Below, one piece after another: positions 1-6,715 of a DNA stretch of 64,000 nucleotides. The translations under genes were made by a program, and so were the position numbers. The DNA lies in NCBI GenBank assembly GCA_943371025.1, contig CALRTC020000007.1, forward strand, positions 1 to 64,000, written 5' to 3'. The notes under the pieces are model-generated. The model did no database searches, was not told where the DNA came from, and worked only from the letters and a program-made list of their open reading frames with translations. Positions within the stretch are counted from its first letter, which is position 1; each line of letters starts with the position of its first letter. This DNA comes from Niveispirillum sp943371025. Lineage in GTDB: Bacteria > Pseudomonadota > Alphaproteobacteria > Azospirillales > Azospirillaceae.

Positions 1-1
1 C

Positions 2-220
2 ATCCTCGATGAGCGCGGTGCCTGGTTCCTCTTCCTGCCTCCATACAGCCCGGACCTCAACCCCATCGAGATGGCCTTCGCAAAGCTCAAGGCCCATCTC
101 CGACACATCGGCGCAAGAACCATCGATGATCTCTGGAAAGCTATCGGAAACATCTGCGACCTATACGAACCAGACGAATGCTGGAACTATCTCAAAGCCG
201 CTGGATATGCGTACAACTAA
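2..220 (+). CDS. IS630-family transposase, C-terminal part (cut by window edge)
   Basis: Reading frame 2 is open from the window edge to a TAA at 218-220 and encodes 72 residues. It contains LPPYSPDLNPIE followed by an AFAKLKAHLR helix. This is the last block of the DDE catalytic domain in IS630/Tc1-type transposases, with the third catalytic acid in NPIE. The 5' part lies outside the window. The coding region stops about 13 bp before an abrupt change into unrelated sequence. A TA dinucleotide at 234-235 fits the TA target preference of this family. I see no sign that this copy is broken inside the window. Confidence 0.9.
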   Translation: MLDERGAWFLFLPPYSPDLNPIEMAFAKLKAHLRHIGARTIDDLWKAIGNICDLYEPDECWNYLKAAGYAYN

Positions 221-235
221 ACGCTCGATGCTCTA

Positions 236-349
236 GGTCTTGCCCGTTCCCGACATGCCGGCCAGGATGACGAACCCCCGCGTCTTCAGCGCCACATGAT
301 AGCGGCGCAGCAACCGTTCCGGCAGTTTCAGGCCACGGGCGGCGATGGC
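236..349 (-). pseudogene. McrB-like AAA ATPase remnant, cut by the IS630 element
   Basis: Translation of the - strand gives 38 residues ending in FVILAGMSGTGKT, a Walker A motif in the context typical of McrB-type (5-methylcytosine restriction) AAA GTPases/ATPases (LPExLLxxYxxALKT followed by FVILAGxSGTGKT). The reading frame is interrupted right after the P-loop lysine-threonine by a TAG formed at the IS630 junction. No start codon is found upstream before the tRNA terminator, so both ends are missing. It looks like the residue of a defence gene downstream of the tRNA. Family assignment rests on this short block only. Confidence 0.6.
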
Positions 350-367
350 AGACCCCGGCGCAAATAC

Positions 368-405
368 AAAAACCCCCGGTCCGACAGTGTCGAACCGGGG
401 GTTTT
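368..405 (-). terminator. Original terminator of the tRNA-Pro gene
   Basis: A 12-bp GC-rich stem (AAACCCCCGGT / ACCGGGGGTTT) with an inner CGA/TCG pair and, on the - strand, a trailing T-run. It sits directly downstream of the displaced tRNA 3' end, so before integration it would have ended the tRNA-Pro transcript. A different hairpin with the same layout is supplied by the phage at 44719-44749. Confidence 0.8.
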
Positions 406-407
406 AA

Positions 408-457
408 TGGTCGGAGTGAGAGGATTCGAACCTCCGGCCTCTGCCTCCCGAAAGCAG
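408..457. repeat. attL core (displaced 3' part of tRNA-Pro)
   Basis: 50 bp identical to 44756-44805 except for G versus A at the 11th base. It reads, on the - strand, as the anticodon-loop-to-CCA part of tRNA-Pro. Just beyond it the match to the tRNA is lost, so this is not a functional tRNA gene. It is the original chromosomal 3' end pushed away by integration. Confidence 0.93.
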
Positions 458-953
458 AGGATTTAATTATGTGCATTGTTTTCGTGATAGTCAAAAAGCC
501 TAGGGTTTGTGCTGGTTTCAGCGACTTTCCAAACCTGAATTAAAATATCCAAAAACATGATCACTGAACCAATCACTGAACCCCCTTGGCAGTGTGGAGC
601 TAATGCTGCCAGCGCCAATTCACGAAAATAAACCAGAATAGGATATTTGTCCTTCTGGTTTGGGATAATAACGCAAACAGAACACATGTTCGAGATTCAA
701 AAACGGCAGAAAATCTTGGGTTTTCAGGCTCCGTGAAAACGTCGATACTTGAAATGGTTAACGAGCGTGTTGCAAATTCGCTACTCAAACTCCACATTCT
801 GGGCATAAATTCTGTTTTAGGCATATCCTCTGTTGAAACTAAAAAATTACGATATTACATTCCCATCGTACCTGCTGGGCAAGCCACCCACAGCACCCCA
901 AAACCAAATTAATGAACGCGCCGGCTCCTTCGCCGCCGCGAAAGGAGAACCAC
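458..953. other. attL arm and AT-rich non-coding region
   Basis: This roughly 500-bp stretch is visibly richer in A and T than the flanks. It holds the arm-type repeat at 559-581. The short open frames inside it have no recognisable protein and no convincing ribosome binding sites. I see no gene here before the start at 954. Confidence 0.6.
559..581. repeat. Probable integrase arm-type site (left)
   Basis: A 23-bp sequence containing two direct ATCACTGAAC units, identical to 44505-44527 in the right arm. An inverted single unit lies at 44611-44620. Placement on both sides of the att cores, about 100 bp and 230 bp away, is what arm-type binding sites of a tyrosine integrase would show. Confidence 0.7.
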
Positions 954-1589
954 ATGCTTGCGCCATGCAACCGGGTCATCGCCTCCATCATATCTTTCCA
1001 GCCGCGTGCCCACGACCCGGACACCGCGGACGTCACTGTAAGGCTGGACCATTTTGACGGCTCGATTGACCTCATTTCGGGGTACAGTGAGCGCGACAGC
1101 GGGATATGCTGGTCCCGCGTCCAGTTTCGCGGCCGCGGCCGCTGGCATAGCCTCGAGGATGGAGACGAGCTCGGCCCCGCCGGCGGCCCGCCGATCGTAG
1201 ACATTGCCGCCGCCGCAGATCGCGCCGCTGCTGACTTCTGGCGCTACCATCCGTCCACATGTCCGCTTCTGCGTCTCGAAGAAGCTATCCGCGGTGCCAC
1301 CGCCGTCGCCACCGACCCCATCCTCCGGCCGCTGACTGCCGATGCCGACGCCGCACTGGCCGCGGCCGGCATCACCTCTACCACCGCGGAGGGTGCTGTT
1401 GTCATCAGGTCGATCCGGCATGCTGACCCATCGCACGGCGTCTATCATATCCACCTCGTCCGTGACGGCGGCGCGTGGCATGTCGGCGAAGTGGAGAATT
1501 CGACGGTCGATAACCCTGATCTGGACTACGTCGGCGACACCATTTTCCTGGCCGCGGCGCCCGACGGGCAAATCCAGATCCGCGGGTGA
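954..1589 (+). CDS. Phage protein of unknown function, C-terminal half shared with the 11.6-11.9 kb gene
   Basis: 211 residues. ATG 954 is chosen because AAAGGAG lies 6 bp upstream; an upstream in-frame ATG at 912 lacks a ribosome binding site. No known domain is recognised. Roughly the last half matches the product of 11552-11899: both have EA(M/I)xRGA, ADPIL, a DxALAAAGI helix, an AEGA stretch and a late GDxIFxxxG motif near the C-terminus. It overlaps the next gene by one base (TGATG), so the two are probably co-translated. Function is unknown. Confidence 0.75.
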   Translation: MLAPCNRVIASIISFQPRAHDPDTADVTVRLDHFDGSIDLISGYSERDSGICWSRVQFRGRGRWHSLEDGDELGPAGGPPIVDIAAAADRAAADFWRYHPSTCPLLRLEEAIRGATAVATDPILRPLTADADAALAAAGITSTTAEGAVVIRSIRHADPSHGVYHIHLVRDGGAWHVGEVENSTVDNPDLDYVGDTIFLAAAPDGQIQIRG

Positions 1590-2425
1590 TGTGCATGACG
1601 GGCGCAAAGAATTTCACCATCAGGACGTCAGCCGGGTCCCGGCTGACAGTCCTTTCTATATCAGAAGAAGACGAACCAGTTCTTCTTAGCGACTATTGGA
1701 TGTATCTTCATCGCCCGAAAATCCAGACTATCCAAATACTTGTCACATCGCCTGATGACCACGAAATAATAATTAGCGGAACTCACAAATCAAAGTCAGA
1801 TGAAATAGTCCTTACATCCATATCCGACCCTCACTCATCCCGCAATAAACCGCTCACCCTCTCAAAATTCTTCGCGCGCCACACCCACATTCTGCCGCCG
1901 CCCGAGACCGACGTCCGCCTTATAGCCTGCGCCCACCTTCTTGCCCGCCGCGCTGTTGGCATCGAGCGGCCCGACGACGAGGTCTTGACCCGCCTGATCA
2001 TCGCCTCCCCCATAACCGCCGCCGAACTCCTGACCCTGCAGGCGCCGGCAATTTTTGAGGCTCAGCATCTAAGCTGTGATCTTTTCGCGCCGGTCACCCA
2101 GGACGACGCGCCGGTTTCCCATGCTTGCTCTATGGCCGACCGCCGCCTGGATTCCTTCCAGGACGATCTTCCGCCGGGGCTTGCCCGGGTTGGCTATCAT
2201 TTCATCCTGCCGGTCAACTCACCGATCGGCGGCGGCCAGCCCTTGCACGTAAAATGCACGGTCGGCCTTACCGGCTGGGGCGCTCAGCTTACCGATCGCG
2301 CCGACAACTCGGGCCAGCTCTACCACCCAGACGGCCAGCCTTTCTGCGATTTTATGACCATCCGCACCGCCGGCCAGCTCGCCGAAATGGACGCGGTCCT
2401 GGCAGCCTACCGCGCCCGCACCTGA
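1589..2425 (+). CDS. Phage protein of unknown function
   Basis: 278 residues, starting at the ATG that overlaps the stop of the preceding gene (an alternative ATG is at 1595). The N-terminal ~80 residues are AT-richer in codon use than the rest, which is typical high-GC phage sequence. No family is recognised. The C-terminal ~110 residues are rich in glycine and aromatics (GYHFILPVNSPIGG, VGLTGWGAQL) and look like a compact beta-rich domain. It is the last gene of a two-gene + strand unit and converges on the AAA ATPase gene 28 bp away. Confidence 0.7.
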   Translation: MCMTGAKNFTIRTSAGSRLTVLSISEEDEPVLLSDYWMYLHRPKIQTIQILVTSPDDHEIIISGTHKSKSDEIVLTSISDPHSSRNKPLTLSKFFARHTHILPPPETDVRLIACAHLLARRAVGIERPDDEVLTRLIIASPITAAELLTLQAPAIFEAQHLSCDLFAPVTQDDAPVSHACSMADRRLDSFQDDLPPGLARVGYHFILPVNSPIGGGQPLHVKCTVGLTGWGAQLTDRADNSGQLYHPDGQPFCDFMTIRTAGQLAEMDAVLAAYRART

Positions 2426-2453
2426 TCCATCAAAGCCACAAACCGCAGTGGCA

Positions 2454-4226
2454 TCAGTGCAACACGAGGTCGCCCAGCTCCAGGGCCAACGCTCTCTCAA
2501 GGGCCGCCCGAACTCGCCGCAGGTCCGCGCCGCCGGGCCTGTCGAAGCCCGCGCGGATGACGTCCAGCACCCCATCACGGATGCCGGGTACAGCATCCGC
2601 AGGGATGCCCCTGTCCGCCAGGATCCCCCGGTACAGCACCCCGATCGCCTGGTCAGCATGCTGGATGCCGGGGCGGCCTACGCGCAGGATGCGCAGGCGT
2701 GACCTGAGCGGCAGCGGGACGGCGTCCAGAGAGTTGGCGGTCATGATCCAGCTAATCGCTGAGATGTCAAAAGTCGTCCGCAGGGCATCGTCGTAATAAC
2801 GGCGAGACGTCTCCGTCTCCAGCATAGACAAAAGCGTGTCAGTCATCGACCCGTTTTGCTTGCCCGTGCCGATCTTGTCTACCTCATCCACAACAATGAG
2901 GGGATTTGCGACTTTATGCCTTGCGATTGTGGCGACTGGCCGTGACGGCGACGACGTTGACCAGCCCGCCGCTGTGCCAGCTAAATCTCTATTGTCCGAT
3001 GCTCCACTGGCAGAAATGATATCAACCGGGACCCCAATCCGCCTACCAATCTCCTGCGCCAACGCGGTCTTGCCCGACCCCGGCGGCCCCACAAGCAGCA
3101 CGGGCGGCAGCCGCCGAAAGCCGGACCTGCCAAGCCTCCCAATTTTCTCCTGTTCGCCAGCGAAATCAACAACCTCCGTCGCCCAGGGCGCCGACGCTTC
3201 CAGTTCTTCATCAAGCCCAGAAATATTACCAAGAATTTCTTGCTTCTCGTCTGTATAATACTTCAGCATCCGCGCCAGATCTTGCCTTTTGTCGCTGCCC
3301 GGCATATCCACCGGCTGGCCGACCATCACCTTAATCTGCCGCCGGCCAGGCATCTCCTTTCGCTTTTCTACGTCGCCGCGCCGAGCTTCGTGCGCCTCGT
3401 GGACCATCTTCTCGTCCTCCGAGATCGCATCAATCCCTTGTTTTTCAAATACTTCGGCGATAATAGCCGCGTTCCTGTCCGCCATTTCCGACAACGACTT
3501 CGCGCCAGCCGACGCCGCAGACTTGCGCCGATCTGCCCAGATCCGCGAGTCCGGCTTAACCCAGCCGATGGCCAGCGCGCCGGTTTCCAGCGGATTGCCG
3601 TCAGTCAAAACGATGTGCGACATAAGATCAGCCGCGAATACTTTCGCCTCAGTCCGCAAAAATCCAAGTCGTCCCATGCGCCGGTCGGAGTAAAATACAT
3701 GACGATACAGCGGATCATCTTCGGGTAGCACCTGGTCGCCCCGCACCACCCATGTCGCCTGCCTGATGTACCACGCCAAAAAATGGAAGTGCAGCATCCG
3801 CGCCGCATCGTGATGGACCAGCGTCCCCGGCCGGATGTCGTACGCGGTGGTGAAAAGCCCAACGCCCAGGGTGAACACCTGGGTGTAGAGCTTGTCGTAC
3901 ACAGCAGCGGCGACGCGGCTGCTGGCCGTGATCATCCCCAGTACGGCTTCCATCAGCCGGATGAGGACCTCCGGCTTGTCCGCAACGATGTCGATGTCCT
4001 CGATCCGCATGTAGAGGACCGCTTCGTCGACCGCCTCGGCGACCCGCGCGACGCGGTCCCGATCGGTCACGTCGTCGCCCAGGAGGTGGGCCAGCAGCAG
4101 CTCGGAGCGGCGCAGCAACGTCGCGTTGATCTTCTGGTGGTCGGACTTTTCAATTGACGTCAGGCCGAACAAAACGCGCCGAAAGTCGTCGTGGCGCATG
4201 CGAAGCACGCGACGGAGCTTGATCAT
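2454..4226 (-). CDS. Lon-like AAA+ ATPase without a protease domain
   Basis: 590 residues. Residues 380-387 are the Walker A motif GPPGSGKT, 443-450 the Walker B LIVVDEVD followed by K as in Lon (DEIDK), and WIMTAN near residue 490 fits sensor 1. A SASGASDNRDLAGT stretch resembles the pore-loop region of Lon. The Lon Ser-Lys peptidase domain is absent: the protein ends about 90 residues after sensor 1. The first ~340 residues (helical, then a basic linker) match no family I recognise. It could remodel or disassemble a protein target. It stands alone on the - strand at the left end of the prophage, with a 14-bp inverted repeat around its start region. Confidence 0.8.
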   Translation of the reverse strand: MIKLRRVLRMRHDDFRRVLFGLTSIEKSDHQKINATLLRRSELLLAHLLGDDVTDRDRVARVAEAVDEAVLYMRIEDIDIVADKPEVLIRLMEAVLGMITASSRVAAAVYDKLYTQVFTLGVGLFTTAYDIRPGTLVHHDAARMLHFHFLAWYIRQATWVVRGDQVLPEDDPLYRHVFYSDRRMGRLGFLRTEAKVFAADLMSHIVLTDGNPLETGALAIGWVKPDSRIWADRRKSAASAGAKSLSEMADRNAAIIAEVFEKQGIDAISEDEKMVHEAHEARRGDVEKRKEMPGRRQIKVMVGQPVDMPGSDKRQDLARMLKYYTDEKQEILGNISGLDEELEASAPWATEVVDFAGEQEKIGRLGRSGFRRLPPVLLVGPPGSGKTALAQEIGRRIGVPVDIISASGASDNRDLAGTAAGWSTSSPSRPVATIARHKVANPLIVVDEVDKIGTGKQNGSMTDTLLSMLETETSRRYYDDALRTTFDISAISWIMTANSLDAVPLPLRSRLRILRVGRPGIQHADQAIGVLYRGILADRGIPADAVPGIRDGVLDVIRAGFDRPGGADLRRVRAALERALALELGDLVLH

Positions 4227-4229
4227 CTC

Positions 4230-4349
4230 ATACCACCATCATCTTGGATATCGGTCTGGCGTCGGCTTGATTGTCAGCCAAACGCACGCACGGCCTCGGG
4301 CATCAGCCCCGTATTATTCGGCCGCCGCATATCCCGATGATGGTGGTAT
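4230..4349. promoter_or_regulatory. 14-bp inverted repeat upstream of the AAA+ ATPase gene
   Basis: ATACCACCATCATC at 4230-4243 is repeated in inverted orientation at 4336-4349 with no mismatch. The left arm begins 4 bp upstream of the ATPase start codon. The 92 bp between the arms are moderately AT-rich. The arrangement could let a regulator bind two sites or let the leader RNA fold. No standard promoter was picked with confidence. Confidence 0.55.
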
Positions 4350-4412
4350 ACGATGTATATTGCATGCTGTTAGCCTGTAGCAGCGTGCTGCCCGGCGTCA
4401 AGCTTATCGCGG

Positions 4413-4730
4413 TCAGTCCGCCTGTACGCCGGCCCATGCCAGCCATACGGAATGTGCATTACGAAGTCGTTCGACATATCCGACAAGCGCGGCGCGGCCA
4501 GCGGCGTCAACGCACGCCACAGCGCCGGGTGCGCCAGGCACCAGGAAAACGTCGGAGGCCGGCGGCGGGACGGTGGCGAGGAGTTCGGCCGGCGGCGCGA
4601 TCGGCACGGGGACCGGCACTTTGACTTCGACGGTCCTGATCGTCTCCCGCGGCGGCGGCGAGGATGAGCAGCCGGCCAGGGCCAGCATTGATAGGGTGGC
4701 CACAATGGCGGCTAGGATTTGGCGGGTCAT
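4413..4730 (-). CDS. Rz1-like outer-membrane spanin lipoprotein
   Basis: 105 residues. The N-terminus is a lipoprotein signal peptide with lipobox LAGC (Cys at about residue 21), followed by a Ser/Pro-rich stretch (SSSPPPRET, VPVPVPIAPP) as in Rz1-type o-spanins. It lies directly downstream of a small gene and an Rz-like gene in the lysis cassette. It would join the inner-membrane spanin to fuse the membranes at lysis. The C-terminal 45 residues go beyond the minimal Rz1 length. Confidence 0.75.
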   Translation of the reverse strand: MTRQILAAIVATLSMLALAGCSSSPPPRETIRTVEVKVPVPVPIAPPAELLATVPPPASDVFLVPGAPGAVACVDAAGRAALVGYVERLRNAHSVWLAWAGVQAD

Positions 4731-4734
4731 AGCA

Positions 4735-4935
4735 TCACCTTGGTTGTATGTTGACGTCGCGCGGGTCGCCGGCGGCAGACCCCGCGCTTTCGGTACGCAG
4801 GCGGACGATGGTGGCTCGCAGGCGGTCGATCTCGTCCAGCAGGATCTCCATCGCCGTCTTGGATGCCTCTGGGTCGAAGGTCGAACCAGAGGCGACAGCC
4901 CGGCGGATCATCGCCTCCATTGTGTGTGTCATCAT
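4735..4935 (-). CDS. Small protein of the lysis cassette, unknown function
   Basis: 66 residues. The start overlaps the stop of the Rz-like gene (ATGA), and its stop lies 4 bp before the Rz1-like start, so it is translated with the spanins. The middle (residues 25-50) is an amphipathic, leucine-containing helix with no membrane segment. No family is recognised. Confidence 0.65.
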   Translation of the reverse strand: MMTHTMEAMIRRAVASGSTFDPEASKTAMEILLDEIDRLRATIVRLRTESAGSAAGDPRDVNIQPR

Positions 4936-5324
4936 CGCTGGTCTCCATGGGTTTGGCGGATCCAGGAATTGAGAGATGAGACATCCTGGGGTGCCGGCCC
5001 AGAGTGTCGGGCCAGCTCCCGGCGCGCGGCATCGGCGGCACGTCTGGCCCGCGCTTGGCCATCGGCCTGCATCCTGTCGACCGCGGCATTTTGGTTGGAG
5101 ATCGCCCGCTCAAGCTCGCCAATGGCAGCGTCGCGGCGAGCGATGTCTGCCATGGCCGATGCATGGTCGGCCTGGGCTTGGGCCATCGCCGTTTCGAGGT
5201 GGGCCACGGTGATCATGTGATATGTGACAGCCGCGGCGATGGTCAGGCCAGCGGCGGCAAAGCTGATCAGGCGAAGCGGGATGGCGGATCCAGCGGCGCG
5301 GGTGAAGATGGAAGCGAGCATCAT
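4932..5324 (-). CDS. Rz-like inner-membrane spanin
   Basis: 130 residues. There is one N-terminal membrane segment (LISFAAAGLTIAAAVTYHMI, about residues 19-38). It is followed by about 70 residues of charged, alanine-rich coiled coil (AMAQAQADHASAMADIARRD and onward), the usual i-spanin layout. It sits between the endolysin and the lipoprotein gene with 4-bp overlaps, which supports the spanin reading. Confidence 0.75.
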   Translation of the reverse strand: MMLASIFTRAAGSAIPLRLISFAAAGLTIAAAVTYHMITVAHLETAMAQAQADHASAMADIARRDAAIGELERAISNQNAAVDRMQADGQARARRAADAARRELARHSGPAPQDVSSLNSWIRQTHGDQR

Positions 5325-6193
5325 CGCCTACCCTGACGCCGGTCGGACCAGCGGGCATAAAGTGCGAGCATGGCGCCAGCGATAGCAAGGCCTGCGAGCA
5401 CCATGCGCAGCGTCTGTGAGTCAATGCCTGCAGACCACAGTGACTGCTGCACAGGCATGAGTGTGTCCTGCGCATCCGTGACTACGCTGGCGACAGTCGC
5501 GGCGGCGGCTGTTGCGCTGCCAAGGACCGTGCGGCTGGTGGCGATCGGCGCGATCGTAGGCATGGCTGCGGACTCAGTGATCTCCACAACGTGGCCATCA
5601 TCGTCATCTACCGCCGGCGCGGACAGATACAGCGCCGCCTCGTTGGCCCGACGGCGCATGAGGCCTGGGAGATCCTGGCGCTTGCCGTCGATAGTCCCTT
5701 TTGTCCACATTCCGAAAGAGCGGCTGGCTCCGGCCTCATCGCCGGCGTTGTGGAGCCTCAATACGCTGGATCCGGCAAAACCTTTGCGACCAATGCCGAT
5801 ATTGTAGGCGAGGCAGATCATTGCCGCGAGTTGCTGGGCATTCACTGGCCTGACCAGCAGCTCCAAAACACCGGCGCAGAAGCGGTTGACGTCTTCGTCG
5901 AGCATCGTTTCGCATTCAGCGACCGTAAATCCCAACGGCCACAGTACCTTGGCCCGCGCCAGGCCGGCTTTTCCCTTGAGCTGCTTGCCTGTCTGCGAAT
6001 CAATCAAGACCCGTCCCCACCCCACTGTCACATAGCCCGTGGGACACAGGATTGGCTCGCTGTGCGGCGTCCTCTTGTCCCCATCGTGCCAACCCTCGAA
6101 GCCCTTGATCATCGGCTTGACGATCATCACGGCCTCCCGCCGGACCTCCTCCGGCACCGGTGCCCTGACGATTTTTCCCATATTCGCAGCCAC
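5321..6193 (-). CDS. GH24 (T4-type) lysozyme with a C-terminal membrane segment
   Basis: 290 residues, GTG start with AGGAGG 6 bp upstream. The lysozyme core has KGFEG (Glu33), then C50 and T56 with the E/(D or C)-x5-T spacing of GH24 enzymes. It also has TVGWGR and an AYNIG motif. After the enzyme domain comes an acidic then Ala/Thr-rich linker of about 60 residues and one hydrophobic segment (VLAGLAIAGAMLALYA) near the C-terminus. That is unusual for a soluble endolysin and suggests tethering in the inner membrane with the enzyme reaching the wall, or a built-in holin-like function. No separate holin was found nearby. Confidence 0.88.
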   Translation of the reverse strand: MAANMGKIVRAPVPEEVRREAVMIVKPMIKGFEGWHDGDKRTPHSEPILCPTGYVTVGWGRVLIDSQTGKQLKGKAGLARAKVLWPLGFTVAECETMLDEDVNRFCAGVLELLVRPVNAQQLAAMICLAYNIGIGRKGFAGSSVLRLHNAGDEAGASRSFGMWTKGTIDGKRQDLPGLMRRRANEAALYLSAPAVDDDDGHVVEITESAAMPTIAPIATSRTVLGSATAAAATVASVVTDAQDTLMPVQQSLWSAGIDSQTLRMVLAGLAIAGAMLALYARWSDRRQGRR

Positions 6194-6264
6194 TTGCGGC
6201 CTCCTGTCCTACTCATTGTAGGATGATTGTCAGATTACGGTTGACGTAGATCGTCATATTCGAC

Positions 6265-6294
6265 ATTATAGGCGTAAGGCGTAGCTGCCGCAAA
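6265..6294 (-). promoter_or_regulatory. Phage late-type promoter for the lysis cassette
   Basis: On the - strand: TTTGCG (6294-6289), 18-bp spacer, perfect TATAAT (6270-6265), about 70 bp before the endolysin start. It is the best member of a set of seven promoters with the same GATTTGCG box. Just downstream is ATGTCGAATATGACGA, which partly recurs upstream of the capsid gene. Confidence 0.75.
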
Positions 6295-6310
6295 TCGTGG
6301 AGATCAGATT

Positions 6311-6637
6311 ATGGGAATCTTGGCGTTGATCGCCCGGCCGCGAGCCGCCGGCGAAGGGGAAGCTGTGCCCGGCGAGGCAATGTCCAAGGCTTGCAAATGC
6401 ACATATTGCGGCACCGAGGTCGGCGCGACGGCAAGTAGCTGCCCCTCGTGCGGGGCGATGAGGTTGTCGCTCAGCCCTGCGGGCATCGCGATGGGTGCTT
6501 ATGCCAGTATTTCGGCGGGTATCGAACAAATTCCCCTTTGGGGCGTTCCCATTGCGCTCGTTGTTTGCGGACTGTGCTACACGATCGCCAACCGTCGTGC
6601 GTCTGCTGCCAGGCGGTGCATCTGGTTAAAAATTTGA
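6311..6637 (+). CDS. Small membrane protein with an N-terminal zinc ribbon
   Basis: 108 residues (or about 85 if the ATG at 6380 is used). Two CxxC pairs (CTYCG and CPSCG, 13 residues apart) form a zinc ribbon. A hydrophobic stretch (LWGVPIALVVCGLCYTI) near the C-terminus should cross the membrane. It lies divergently from the lysis promoter and 78 bp upstream of the methyltransferase gene. Function is unknown and it may be a phage moron. Confidence 0.55.
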   Translation: MGILALIARPRAAGEGEAVPGEAMSKACKCTYCGTEVGATASSCPSCGAMRLSLSPAGIAMGAYASISAGIEQIPLWGVPIALVVCGLCYTIANRRASAARRCIWLKI

Positions 6638-6715
6638 CCTGCACTAGGACCTGTTTACGACAGCCATCGCAGACGTTAGTTTGATTCTTGCGCATTTCAG
6701 AAGGTCGGCGTCAAA

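Noticed and set aside
9..236. 75-codon + frame at the left edge
   Set aside because: The IS630 transposase in the neighbouring frame explains this sequence.
458..912. Three 74-codon frames near attL
   Set aside because: No ribosome binding sites or recognisable proteins; the region is better explained as attachment arm.
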